Program-made: the position numbers and the translations under genes | The notes under the pieces: generated by a model | Databases searched by the model: none | The model's input: only the letters and a program-made list of their open reading frames with translations | What the model was told of the DNA's origin: nothing | Source: Humulus lupulus | Lineage: Eukaryota > Streptophyta > Magnoliopsida > Rosales > Cannabaceae | Direction: 5' to 3' | Assembly: GCF_963169125.1 (NCBI RefSeq) | Contig: NC_084798.1 | Location: 203,603,481-203,667,480 of the forward strand | Length of the DNA: 64,000 nt | Shown: positions 46,855 to 59,287 of the stretch, piece after piece | Layout: the number at the start of each line of letters is the position of its first letter | How positions within the stretch are numbered: the stretch's first letter is position 1

Positions 46855-46985
46855 TACACTTATAAGAGTAGAGAAACTAAGTATAAGAGTAGACAACCAA
46901 TGAGAAACTAAGTATAAGAGTAGAGGTCAAAGAGATTAAATATAAACTAAGTATAAGAGTAGAGGTCAAAGAGATTAAATATAAG
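46855..46985 (+). repeat. short minisatellite at the end of duplication copy 2
   Basis: Three to four units with AACTAAGTATAAGAGTAGA followed by CAACCAATGAG or GGTCAAAGAGATTAAATATA. Copy 1 has a single unit at ~36970-37020, so the array expanded at or after the breakpoint. Confidence 0.8.
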
Positions 46986-47724
46986 ACATGGTAAAAAAAT
47001 ATAAAAGAAATAAAAAATACTATCAACTAAGATGAAGTAACGCTAAACGACCTTTTCTTCAAAAAGGAAGACACGCAAGAAGATATAATGATAAACGCGA
47101 TTATTGAAATAAAATAACTTGTTTCTCTTGTGGAGAGATAGGACATGTCTCTACTAGTTGTAGAAATAAAAAATAATAATTTTAGTAGAGAAGTCATGTT
47201 AGTAGAACAGTTTAATATGAATTTTCTTAATGTTGAAGACGATATGTCTGACACAGAAAGTATTTATAGTATAAAATAAATTGACCTAGATCAAATAATA
47301 AAAGAACAAAATAATAGATCAGATGAAGAAGAATATCATGTTAATATAAATCCAGAATATGAAATATTAAATGAATATATGGACGTTCAAGAATGTACAC
47401 ACAACTGGGAAACAAATAAAAGAAGCTTAGGAAGAGCATGTAGTAATTGTAAATTCTACCCCAGCTATGGTAAATGAGCAAAATGTAGTAACTCTTTTGA
47501 AGAAATGAGCATTATATGCATTAATAATTTATATCAAATTAATATAGGAGAAATCAGTCAAGTTAATAAATTAGTAGAAATCTAGTAATAGAAGAAATGA
47601 TTAGATCACTTGGAAACAGAGTAGCATTATTAGAAGAAGAAATAATAAATTATCAACATATTAATAATATCAAGAAGAGCAAACTGGATTAATAGAAGTC
47701 ATACCTTTAGTTTGTAATTCTAAT
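46986..47724 (+). pseudogene. probable endogenous pararetrovirus (Caulimoviridae) coat-protein-region fragment
   Basis: A lysine/arginine-rich stretch (~47000-47110) is followed by a zinc knuckle C-x2-C-x4-H-x4-C (47120-47161), then an acidic/serine stretch ending SIYSIK (~47240-47276), and further a second Cys cluster (C-x2-C, then Cys ~11 residues later, 47440-47490). This order resembles the C-terminal coat protein region of caulimovirids. Stops and shifts (e.g. after the knuckle and at ~47476) break every frame, so it cannot encode a protein. The right side is cut by an LTR at 47725. A retrotransposon gag remnant is the main alternative. Confidence 0.55.
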
Positions 47725-47854
47725 TGTTACACCCAAATTTTGAGAATGGAAATTTTGATCTCGAAAGTCAGGCTCGTGAGGTATAAGCTCGAAATAAGCA
47801 TATTCATCATATAATCATCATTAATGAGAAAGTCAACACTACAAAAAACGGGAC

Positions 47855-48215
47855 TTTTGCCTGCGCAAATTTGCGCCGGTAAAAGTAAGGTTTTGCTCCG
47901 GCAAAACCCAGGAAGTTTTTGTCGATGCAATTTTGCGCTGGCAAAGGACCGCGATCGACGCACCCCCGTCGCTAATTTCACTTTTTCCGATGCAAACGTA
48001 ATGCACCGGTAATGGTATCTTTTGGCGACGAAAAAATACGCCGGGAAAAATAAGGATGCGCCGGCAAAAATTTTTGTCACGTTGTTGTGGAAAACACTTT
48101 TAGCGGCGCAAAAATGCGCTGGTAAAAGTTGACTCTTTTAGTGGCGCATTTTTGCGCCGGAAAATGTGTATATATATAGTGAGGATTGAAACTTTTGCCG
48201 ACGGAATTTTGCGCC
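47855..48215. repeat. left subterminal repeats of CACTA 3
   Basis: Direct and inverted TTTTGC(C/G)GGCGCAAA/T-type motifs, many palindromic around GCCGGC or GCGC. The matching cluster is 59615-60030. Confidence 0.85.
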
Positions 48216-48564
48216 GGTAAAAGTATTTTTTTAATAATATTTTTGATTAAATTACTAATTTTATTTTTAATATATTAATATTAATTAATAATTTTTTATT
48301 TTAATATATTAATAATTATTTAATTTTTTAGTAATATTATTTAATTAGAAATAAAATTAAAATTAAAATTAAAATTTTATAAATAAAAACAATTACAACT
48401 ATTAATATTTATTGTCTCCACCAAACATGAAAATATAAAAGTAGTTTAGTAAAATAAATGTCTCATAAATTAAACTTTAAATAAATAAAAAAAAACTTCT
48501 ACAAACGAGTACTGCCCGCCTCATCATCCCTGCCCCCGTCAGCATCATCGTCCTCATCCAGATC
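48216..48564. other. AT-rich 3' spacer of CACTA 3
   Basis: 3' flank of the Transposase_24 gene; no gene or strong motif. Confidence 0.6.
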
Positions 48565-50524
48565 CTAGTCTGGTAAGTCAACTGTAAAACTAGGAGCCAA
48601 TTCACCAACCTGCTTCAACAAAGCACTGAGCAGAAGATCTTGACGTCGTTGACGACTCTCAAGTTTGGTATTATGCTTTTTTAGGTTCTGATTTTCTAGC
48701 ATAATGTCCTCAGTTCGATGCAAAAGGCTGTCCATTTCAGGTGGCAATTGCCCGGACATTTGAGAAGTTGACGAAGATGCTGCCCTCTTTGCGCCAATTG
48801 CCTTCAACCTAGGCAACCCCCCAAACCCTTTCTTATAACGCGAGCGGGGTCCAAGGACATCCGTGACAATATCCATATCAAGCGGGAACTGACCGTCGAC
48901 ATTATCGCCGACACAAGAAGCAGTAGATGATACAGGGGTCGTACTCTGCGATGCTCAACGCTCGGTCATCTCAGTCTGCACAATAAAAATCACGTATCTC
49001 GAATTCCAATATAACATTATTTGAAAACCTAACTTATAAATTTTTAATATAACATCATATAAAATATAACTTTATTATCTATCTACCAACATCCTATCAT
49101 TAAAGACTGCAGACCAGTGATTGAAAAAGAATGTAATTAATTTTGTTCCCGTATCAGGGAGCAAGTGGGCTAAAGTAAATTTGGTCATGAAAATCCATAT
49201 CTAAATCAAAATCATGAAGATGTTGATATATATAGTAAGTGCAGTTAATTCCATTAATGGGGAATTTACGTCTCTAAACATATACATCAACTATATTTGC
49301 ATGTTTTTTATTTAGATATGGATTTTCATGACCAAATTTATTTTAGCCCACAAGCTCCTTGATACGGGGACAACATTAGTTACATTCTTTTTTTTATCTT
49401 AGTCCACAATCATTAATCATAAAAATATTGGCACATAGATTATAAAGATTTCATTGTTAAAAATTTAATTAATAATTAATAAATAATTACTAATTGACAA
49501 TAACCAATTAATAATTAATATTTATTAATTATTTACTAAACTTTTTTAAAGTTAAATGATCATAAATTAGTTAAGGTTATGCAACTTACATGTGTTTGTC
49601 GCCGCTGCATCACTAATCCACTTATCCTTCTTCTTGTGGAGGTGCTCGAATGTGTCGATCATGCTCGGGAGCTCGCCAGTAGACGGGTCCATCTAAAAAA
49701 GCAAATTATTTAAACATTGTGACATTTATAATATTTTCGTAAATGTAAGGATATAGGTTATTATAATTTACGTGATCATAAACATGGGCAACGATGGATT
49801 TGGAACCGTGTCCTCCTGGTATGGTCATTTTTGCTCGAGCTTCTTTATTTTTCTTCGATATACGCTTCAAATAGAAAACAGTACTCATTAATCTAGATTG
49901 TAATTTTATAATTAAAAATTAATGTAAAATCTACGTCATACCTGGTGAGAATCAGAAGCCCAAAAATCACATAGAATTGCCCAATCAGAAGAAGTAATCG
50001 ACACAAAAGGTTTTGACTTCGCTCTCTCATTGTCCATCTCTCCTCCAACATCTACCCAGTGTTTCTTCGTCGTGTGGCGCCAATCAGTCAGATGTTTTTG
50101 CATTTGTCTTACCATGGCATCGTTGATTACTGGATTGTCTTCTGGATAAATGAATTTTTCCTAAAATCACAATTAAATTTGGAATTTGTTAAAATATTAT
50201 GAAGATAGACAAAATATTTAATAGTGAGTTATTAAAGGTTTAAAAAATGCTTACAAATAGCCTCTTTCGAATAACTTGGATATCAGCCGGTTTTACTTGT
50301 TCCCAAGCTAGTGTAGTTGGGGGTATGGTGCTACGCAAATAACGAGCCATGGAATTGTTGAACCACTTGCCGTACTTTTGACTAGCTTTTCCAATTTGTT
50401 CATCAAACTCTACTTTCAAATGACTAACTTTTTTGGTGGCCAGCTCCTTCTCGATATTGGCACCGTAATAAGCTCCCCTGCCTCTCTTGGAGCCACCACC
50501 TGTGTCATTACTTGGTTCGGTCAT
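48565..50524 (-). pseudogene. Transposase_24 (TNPA-like) gene of CACTA 3, five exons
   Basis: Exon 1 50524-50255 (90 codons, SKRGRGAYYGANIEKELATK), exon 2 50160-49942 (73 codons, MVRQMQKHLTDWRHTTKKHW), exon 3 49864-49772 (31 codons, RISKKNKEARAKMTIPGGHG), exon 4 49692-49590, exon 5 ~48970-48565. Exons 1-3 join in phase with GT/AG borders; the exon 4/5 junction phase does not fit, and exon 5 has an in-frame TGA at 48957-48955. Exon 5 ends in a predicted coiled coil (heptad-like NLKKHNTKLESRQRRQDLLL). Family members are inferred to bind subterminal repeats and assist TNPD. Confidence 0.82.
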
Positions 50525-50636
50525 TCTACATTAAAATATTCATTAATTAACTAATTCAAATTATGTATGTCTGTTGTTTTTTGTTATAAAATTAACATTT
50601 ATTCATTATGGTATTTCCAAACCTACCCTATTCCGA

Positions 50637-51344
50637 CCTAGTGGATCCCTTGGAGATAGTAAGGAGTCATGTACTTCTCCTCATTTTTTTTAAAATGTTT
50701 CTCAAACATTTTAAAAAAATGAGGAGCAGTATATGAATACATTGGCTATCCCCAAGGCATCCACTAGGTGCATCACTATTATTTTTTGTTATAAAATTAA
50801 TATTTTATTACTTATTGTCTTTCCCAACTTACCCTATTCCGACCTAGTGGATCCCTTAGAGATAGTAAGCAGTCATGTAGTCATTCTCATCACTACATGA
50901 ATACATTAATTATCCCCAAGGCATCCACTAGGTGTATCACTATTGTTTTTTGTTATTAAATTAACATTTTATTACTTATTGTCTTTCCCAACCTACCCTA
51001 TTCCGACCTAGTATATCCCTTGGAGATAGTAAGCAGACATGTGCTAATACCCATTTTTTCAAGATATTTCATCAAATATCTTGAAAAAATGAGTACCAGG
51101 ACATGAATACATTGACTATCCCCAATGCATCCACTAGGTGCATCACTATTGTTTTTTGTTATTGAATTAACATTTTATTACTTATTGTCTTTCCCAACCT
51201 ACCCTTTTCCGACCTAGTAGATCCCTTAGAGATAGTAAGCAGACATGTGCGACTACCCATTTTTTCAATATATTTCATCAAATATCTTGAAAAAATGAGT
51301 ACCAGTACATGAATACATTGACTATCCCCAAAGCATCCAATAGG
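50637..51344. repeat. four tandem foldback units between the two CACTA 3 genes
   Basis: Hairpins at 50637-50768, 50843-50932, 51007-51138 and 51213-51344; unit spacing 206, 164, 206 bp (unit 2 lacks ~42 bp at its apex). Each begins CCTAGTGGATCCCTTGG-like and ends with the near-inverse. Apex stems are long and well paired but differ in sequence between units, with both arms changed together. Units are linked by ~74 bp containing TATTACTTATTGTCTTTCCC. They lie between the transposase genes, so they could be transcribed with either. Confidence 0.93.
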
Positions 51345-51509
51345 TGTGTGTGTACCTATATCTGATACTATCATTAATTAATGATAATAAATAAAGTTTT
51401 CATTGAATTAAAGAAAAAGTTACATACACTTGTTTAAATTACATATCACTGTCCTCATCATCACTAACTACAACATCATTACGAACATCACTATCACTAT
51501 CACTATCGA

Positions 51510-54500
51510 CTAGAACATTATCGTCATCCTCATCGCTTCATACTCGGCCAACGTGTCGTCTTCAAATTCAACTTCATCATCGACAAAAAATTCATCTGAA
51601 CCTTCGCCAACCAAATCATCGACGTTGTACACTTCAGTGGCATTGACATCAACCCTATCATACTGAAGATTATCAAAAATTGGAAGTTCTACCCACAACT
51701 GAAATGAAGAAGAATTAACTTCTTACAATATTGGTATATCATTTGTGGTCTCAATATCATCAACATCGGAATTTGAAAAATCCCATACATTCCTCGGAAT
51801 GTATTCATTAACGAGCCTCCAATCATCCCCATTTTTCACATCTTGAAGATAATACACCAACTTCGCTTGAGATGTGAGAACGAAAGGATCATCTTTATAA
51901 CATTCTTCCTTCACATATATGCTCGTAAAATTGGATTCCACTTTAATTCTACTTGTATTAAACCATCTACACTTGAATAGGACAACACTGTAACCCATAA
52001 AGTAGGACCATTCAATTACTTCTTCCAAAACTCCATAGTAGTTCACTCCTTCCTCACTTGGCACCATTACACCGCAATTTTGTGTTTTAAGCTTCATATC
52101 ACGACCACGAGTCACAAATTTCACACCATTCACTATCATCCCTGGATATGAGTACACGGTGCCGCTTGATTTGTTTGCGAGAGCATACAATTCATTATTC
52201 ACTTCAGTAGGTGTTGACTCATGCAAACCGTTCACCTATCAACATTAACATTGAAAGTTAGTTTTGGATTGATTAAGTGGGGTTTCGGAAAAGAATTGAC
52301 TAATATACATACTCTTTCTTTGAACACTGAGGAAAATCAGTTTCTTGTTGAACTTCAAGATTCGAGCCCCCCCGTCTTCTTAGTTCATCCATATGCTCAC
52401 TACAAATGGACAACAATATTATGATTTTGGCATTTACTCGGTATATAAACCAAACATCATTATTGAAAAAAGACTAGAAAACACACCTAAGGTACTCCTT
52501 AATTTCGGCACAATTGTTCAAGATATACCACTCAGCCTTTTGCTTTAACTGCAGATTGAAGAGCATACTTGATTTCTTACCAAATGGACGACCAACAACC
52601 TTATAAATAGAATATTCCCGATTTGGTTGGGATTCAACGCGATCATCATGCCTCTCAGGTCGATTGAATCGAGTCTCAACCCCCCGAAGGTACATTGAGC
52701 AAAAGGTTAAGGCCTCGTTCACCACGTAAGCTTCTGCGATTGAACCTTCCGGACGTGCACGATTTCTTACATACTGTTTATAAACTGCCATCGAACGTTC
52801 GATGGGATACATCCACCTAAAGTGCACGGGACCGCCAAGAATTGCCTTTTTCGGAAGATGCAAAACCAAATGCACCATAATGTCAAAAAATGCTGGAGGA
52901 AATATCATTTCCAACTTGCATAAAATGGTGATAATGTCTGTCTCCATCTTCTCAAGGTCTTTCACATTCAAAGTCCGTGCACAAAGTTTTTTGAAAAAAC
53001 CGCACAACTCAATAATTGGCTTCCGAACTTCAGGAACCAAAAATGACCTAATTGCGGCGGGCAACAACTGCTGAAACAACACGTGGCAATCGTGTGATTT
53101 CAGCCTCGTTATCTTGCCATCATTGACATTGACATTCTTCGAAAGGTTTGCAGCAAAACCGTCCGGGAATTCAACTGACTTCACAAATTCACAGAAAACT
53201 CGATGCTCCGGGACACTGAGGGTGTAACTGGCGTGCGGTTTCTTCCACTTGTTTCCCTCTTTGCGGAGGTGGATTTTTTCCCTAATTTTCATGTCTGCTA
53301 GATCAAGTCTTGCCTTGTCAGTGTCTTTAGATTTTCCCTCTAAGTTCAACAAAGTTCCCAAGACACTGTCGCAAACATTCTTCTCAATGTGCATTACGTC
53401 CAAGTTATGCCTCAACAATAACTCCTTCCAATAATCAAGCTCGAAAAATATGCTCTTCTTCGACCAATTAAGTTCAATCGGAGCCCTTTTGCGTTTCACA
53501 CCACCAAATTCTTTGTGTTTCCCAGGATGTCTAATCAGCAAATTCTCTAATTGCTTCAACACATCATCACCAGAGTAATCTTTCGGTGGTGGCCTGAGTT
53601 CCTTGTTACCGTCGAATAGTGCTAGTTTGCTCCTCCATTCATGATCCATATCAAGAAACCTCCTATAGCCAATGTATGAAATTTTATTTCTAATCCCTAC
53701 AGAGGGAGTTTCTTCATTGCATGTGGGACACGCCTTGTACCCTTTTGTGCTCCACCCAGACATCATAGCATAAGTTGGGTAGTCGTTAATGGTCCACAAG
53801 ATTGTTGCACGCATATTGAACAATGTACTATTGTATACATCTCGTGTCTCGACACCATTCACCCATAACTCCTTCAACTCGTCAAGCAAAGGTCTCATAT
53901 AGACATCGATATCTTTTCCAGGTGAAGAAGGAGTTGGAATTAGAATAGACAACATTAATGACTGTGGTTTCATGCACTTCCACGGCAGCAAGTTGTATGG
54001 GACAAGTATCACACGCCACATGCTGTAAGAGTTGCTCATGTTCCCAAAAGGATTGAAACCATCTGTAGCCAACCCAAGCCTAACATTTCGAGTTTCGGCT
54101 GCGAAAGATGGGTACAACTCATCAAGGTGCTTCCACGCCTTACTGTTAGCGGGGTGCCTCATCACACCATCTTCCCTTGGCCTTTTAGAATAGTGCCATC
54201 TCATATCATCTGTAGTATATCTTGAATTGTACAGCCTTTTCAATCTCAGCGTCAACGGAAAGTATCGCATGACCTTATGGGCCACTTTCTTCCCGTTCCC
54301 ACGATTATCTTACCAGCGACACTCACCACAAACCGGACAGAATTCCAAATTCGCATTCTCCTTCCAAAACAGTGCACAGTCATGCTTGTAAGCATTGATG
54401 GACTCATATCCCAATCCAATACTCCGCAACTTTGCCTTCGCCTCATAGTTAGACTTAGGTAAAATTGTTCCGTAAGGCATAGCGTCGACTAACAATTCCA

Positions 54501-54993
54501 ACAAACCATCAAAGTAATGATTGCTGCACTTGTTAATAACTTTCAGATGCATCAGCTTCACCAGGAAGTTCAACGCGGAATACTTTCGGCAACCCGGGTA
54601 CAGTTCACTTGACATCTCCTTAAATAAATTGTCATACTTGTCGCGATGTTGAGGATCATCTTGGGGAGGATCATTATAGTTTCCAGCGGGAACGTCATCT
54701 TCAGCGTAAACATCCTCCAGGATATCTGCTATCTCATCTCTATCATGATCTCGTACCACAGCTGGTGGCAACGGCAGCGCCTCTCCATGGTAATGTCACA
54801 CTTTGTAGGACTGTACGATGCCATTGTTGAATAAATGCCTCGAAATTGCTTTTATAGGCTGGAACTTAACATTCCCACATTTCTTGCACGGACAGCGAAC
54901 CAAACCTCGATCGTTCAACTGATTTTTGGCGATATCGAAGAACTCCTTAACACCATTTCTATACTCCAGAGACCAACGATTCCTCGCACTCAT
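51510..54993 (-). pseudogene. TNPD-like CACTA transposase, two nonsense codons
   Basis: Starts at 54993 with a Transposase-associated domain (NRWSLEYRNGVKEFFDIAKN; CPCKKCGNV). TGA at 54798-54796 replaces the conserved Trp before HYHGE. It continues in frame through a zinc-ribbon (CPVCGECRW) to TAA at 54312-54310, then 603 open residues (54285-52474): Transposase_21 (NVRLGLATDGFNPFGNMS), NLDVMHIEKNVCDSVLG, and a DUF4218-like part (FFDIMVHLVLHLPKKAILGG). Intron 52486-52400, exon 52399-52313, a second intron to ~52236 with imperfect phase, then a DUF4216-like region (52235-51723) and an acidic tail (51698-51510). About the usual TNPD size; only two substitutions stop the first 840 or so codons. 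Confidence 0.93.
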
Positions 54994-55020
54994 CTAGCTC
55001 CTGTCGCTCGCCATCTTTAA

Positions 55021-55327
55021 GAGAAATAATTAAGAAAATATTAATAATTGTCTTAAAATGAGGGAAATGATAGTAAAAGTATTTCATGACTGTTTGTCTC
55101 CCTAATTATCACTAACTGATAATAATATCCTGTCTTTGGCAAAAATAATTATTTATAGGGATATTTGCGGCTAAATTACTCAAACTTACAACTTACTAAC
55201 ACTTAAATGACACGTGGCACCACATGATTGGTACACATTATTATTATTTTAAATAATTTTTCATAAAAAAAATCATTTTATATTTTTATTTTTTTTTTTA
55301 AAATCCAATTTATTGTTTTTCAATTTA
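55021..55327. other. AT-rich upstream region of TNPD gene
   Basis: Presumed intron between leader exon and first coding exon; no motif beyond AT-rich sequence. Confidence 0.5.
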
Positions 55328-55332
55328 AAAGT

Positions 55333-57290
55333 TGTTACACCCAGATTTCGAGCTATGCAAAATATGACCTCGAAAGTTGGAATTCGCAAGTAAGTAGACT
55401 CATAAGGTTGGAAACATGCTCCAGGGTTGCATGTCGAGCCTGCAGGACATAGACAACCTCGAGTATGGTGACCTCGAAGTACTCATGATCTCGAAAGATA
55501 GCTCCGGGGAAGCATTCATCTCCAGGGATGACCTCGGGTCAGGGGTCCCGAGCTCGACGCACATACGATCTCGAAAGCCATGTGACCTCGGAAGATGTCT
55601 CCAGCTCGAAAGGTGACGGGAAACCTGGGAGGCTAAAGCCTTAGGGATACATGATAACCACCTTGAATATCTACAAGTGTTATAAATATGAGATGTAATC
55701 CTCATTTATTATTGTAAATCCCCTAGAATCATGAGATATTATTTGGTCAGTTATACGTCCCCTGGTCTTCAGGGGACGTTTCCTTTTATATCTGATTATA
55801 GGCATTTAAAGCCATTAATTTTATTTATACAAAAAGAGTAACTACCCCAAATATGTGGGATAGTATTCTTTAGCCTTCTCTATAAATAGAGAGGCCATGC
55901 ACCATTGTAAAGGACCGAAATTCTGATCCTTGAGAGAAAACTCTGGAGAATTCATTCTTGAAGAATTACTAGAGATAATCTTGAGTTTAATAACAAGGAC
56001 TCGTGGACTAGGTAGATTTAACTGTTGAACCACGTAAAAATCGTGTGTTTACATTGTTTTATTTTGTTATACCCAAAAATTGGAGAATGCATCCTAGGAG
56101 GCCAAGGAGAATGCATTCTAGGAGAGCTAAGGGGAGTGGTCCTAGGAGACCCCAAGGAGGATGTGGTCCTAGGAGACCCCAAGGAGAAAGTGGTCTTAGG
56201 AGACCCCAAGGAGGATGTGGTCCTAAAAGACCCCAAGGGTGTGTAGGAGGCAAGCCTCCCAAGGTTTCCTAAGTGTTGGCTCGAACGTGTCCAAGGTAAG
56301 TAGCTAAGGAGGAGGAGTCTCATGCAAGAGAAAATGGAGACTTAGATTTTGATAAGGAGAGCCTATAAAATGTTCGATCGGACATGTTTGGGAGATGCTA
56401 AAGGAGGTTGCCTCAATGTTGTCCAAGGTGAGGTGCCAAGGAGGTTGCCTCAATGTTGTCCAAGGTGAGGTGCCAAGGAGGTTGCCTCGGACCACCTTGG
56501 TCTGAGGAGAAGCCAAGGAGATTGGTTCAAGAAGGAACATGGCATGCTAGAGGAGAGTGCCATGTTAGAGGAGAGAAGTGCATGTCCTACCACCATGCAC
56601 GTTCAACCCACGAAAACATATCCTACCTCCATGCACGTCCGACCAACACTTGCATGGGTGGTCAGTAGGAGGTGGATCAACTAGCTAGAGGAGACTAAGT
56701 CAAGATTCCCAGAGACAGCTTCAACAACATACGCGGGAATCTCTCATTCTTCCCACAAATGGGGGGTTTGTTACATTTCGAATTTTGAATGTTTAAATGT
56801 AATAAATATAATAAAATATCCCTATCATAAGGGGATATCAGTTGAGGATCCCAGGCCTATAAATAGAGAGCTTATGGGATTAGAGAGGGGGTTCTTTCGG
56901 CTTCTTCTTTCTAGAGAGAGAAAATTGGGTCTGTCTATTCTAGAGAGAGAAAGTGCTGAAATAAGAGAGAATTCTTGTATTTTCACAATCTGTACTGAAG
57001 AAACTCAGTTGGCTCAGTCCATCTGATCTTAAGTATAGATCTATAAATCACAACTCTAAGTGGATTAGGCTATTACCGACAATCAGGGCTGAACCACTAT
57101 AAAAATCTCCTATGTTATTTACTTTTCTTGTTTATACCGTCTGTTGTCGTTTTTATTTCTCTTGAAGGCTTGTCGCTATTGACGTTCTCACGTCGTTGGC
57201 TAAAAACGCAGTCAACATATTTCAATTGGCCATTTTCAGTTATTGTTTACGTACTCTTCTTTCACTATTTGACGAAAAACGGCGTCAACA
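55333..57290 (+). repeat. solo LTR (family A) with a nested solo LTR
   Basis: Flanked by AAAGT (55328-55332, 57291-57295). Begins TGTTACACCCAGATTTCGAG and ends AAACGGCGTCAACA. Removing the inner LTR plus one duplication leaves ~800 bp, matching the 796-bp copy at 19827. U5 end has the TGTTGACG/CGTCAACA-like hairpin (here TTTGACG...CGTCAA). Confidence 0.93.
56065..57217 (+). repeat. inner solo LTR (family B)
   Basis: 1153 bp with perfect TATTT duplications (56060-56064, 57218-57222). Begins TGTTATACCCAAAAATTGG and ends ACGCAGTCAACA. Contains two tandem blocks: ~27-30-bp GGTCCTAGGAGACCCCAAGG units x4 (56138-56240) and ~37-bp TTGCCTCAATGTTGTCC units x2 (56409-56482). Confidence 0.93.
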
Positions 57291-57295
57291 AAAGT

Positions 57296-59280
57296 AACAA
57301 AAAATAATTTTTTTCTCATTTTAAAAAAAAAATATATCAAATTTGTTGCTTTTAATCAATTATTTAAGATTAAGTAAAAAAAATATTTAATCTTAAATTA
57401 TTGCTTGGATTTTAAACAAAATTACTTAATCTTTAATTGAAAAAAAGTAGACAAAATGATAAATAGGAAGATTTTAATAATAATATTAAAAAATTAAAAA
57501 GTATGAGGATATTAACAATAAAAAATTAAATTTAAAAAAAATGTATTTTTCATACTTAATCTTAAATTGAAAAAAAGTTTGATTTTTTTATTAAAAAAAT
57601 GTAAATTTTATTTTTTGTTAAATTGAAAAATAAATTGAAAATTATTTTAAGAATAATAACAATGTGGACAAATCATGTAGTGTCACGTGTCCTTTGACTA
57701 GTCAACTTTAACATTTACTTATTTATTACTTTTATTTTAAAATTAATTTAATTATACATTAATTTCATTTTGCAATTTTTTATTAAATTCTTCAATTTGT
57801 ATTGGATTATTTACTTAATCAATAACAATTTTATTATATTTATATTTTACTTAATTATATTTTATTAAATCATTTATATTTTTAACTTTTTTCAATTACA
57901 AAACATCTAATATTAATGTTAAAATCAATTATTATGATTGGTAATTTTATTTTATTTAAATTATAGTTAAAAATTATTTTTTTGATGAATTTTTAATTAT
58001 ACTTAAATTTTTATTTAATTAATTATTAAACTTTTATTAATTTTACTAACTCTAACAAAATTTGGGCAACATAACGACAATATTTCAAACTATCCCAAAA
58101 ATTGAAAAACCTACAAATTAAACACATATATACCCAAAATATTCCCAGATCATACAAAACATATATATACATTAACAAATATATCAATTTACATATATAC
58201 AAATATTTAACCACAAAAAAACATATACCAAAACTAATTTTTTTATTAATACAAAAAAAATTATTAAATACGTATTTACAAAAATATCACATTTAATATA
58301 AAACAATTTAAAAATATAAACATACATTATTAATCTGGTTTTTTTAAGTTCATATTTTAACTAAAATACATATATCGCAAAATACAATATAATAAATATT
58401 AATAAGAAAAATTAAACAAATACATATAACACATTAAAATAAAAAAAAATACATATTTAAATCTGTTTTTTAAATTTTACAAAAAAATTAATAAATACAA
58501 AAAACATATATTATAAAAGTAACTTAAATATAGTTGTTATTAAGATAAATAAATACATATAAAGTATTAAAATAAAAATTAATGTTAACGGCTATATTTT
58601 TTGTAATTAATGTTAATTTTCCTAAGCCTAACAAAATTTGGGCAGCATAACAACTATATTTTAAACTATCCCAAAATTTTATAAAACCTGCAAACTACAC
58701 AAAAAAATATACATAATATTACTAGATCAATATACATAATATTCCCAGAGCATGCACAACATAAACGTATATTTACTTAAAATTTCTAAAATATTTTAAA
58801 ATTTGATTTTTAATTGCTAAAATTTAATCTTATTATAATACCAAATCTAATCTCATAATCTTAAGATTAATCGAATACTAATTAAATTAATTTCTAATTA
58901 TGAGATTATATTAGATCATCTAATGTAATGATTTTTACTATACTATCATGCACAACATAAAATTTGATTTTTTCTAAAATCAAATTAAATCATATATAAT
59001 ATAAAAAAAAAACAGAAAATAAAAATAAAAAAAAACAAAAAACAAAAATTAAATCATATATAAACATAAATAAATAAATAAAAAATACAAAACAGAAAAA
59101 AAAAAACATAAATATAAATATAACCATATACATTTTTCGGTTTAAATATATATTAGTTTAAATATATAATATATATATCAAATTATATATAATATAATAT
59201 ATATCAGTTTATATATAATATATAAAATAATATATATCCGTTTATATATAATATATAACATATATAAATATATATATATA
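57296..59280. other. AT-rich presumed intron of CACTA 3
   Basis: Very AT-rich, poly-A and (TA) tracts (e.g. 59160-59282). A loosely repeated pair near 58045-58140 and 58625-58760 shares AACAAAATTTGGGCA(A/G)CATAAC. No gene. Confidence 0.6.
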
Positions 59281-59287
59281 TATCGGT

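Larger units (their letters stand above)
40927..46985 (+). repeat. segmental duplication, copy 2 (without CACTA 1 and the TGTAATGACCC solo LTR)
   Basis: Direct copy of the segment at 21549-37030. It keeps the older TGTTACGTCC solo LTR with the same ATTAT duplication, but at the CACTA 1 and solo LTR positions it shows single, unduplicated target sites (ATA near 44911 and TCATA near 46808). It has scattered substitutions and small indels. Confidence 0.93.

Noticed and set aside
47824..48080. ORFs at both CACTA 3 ends (also 59851-60167)
   Set aside because: They are translations of the GCCGGCGCAA subterminal repeats, open only because the motif lacks stops.
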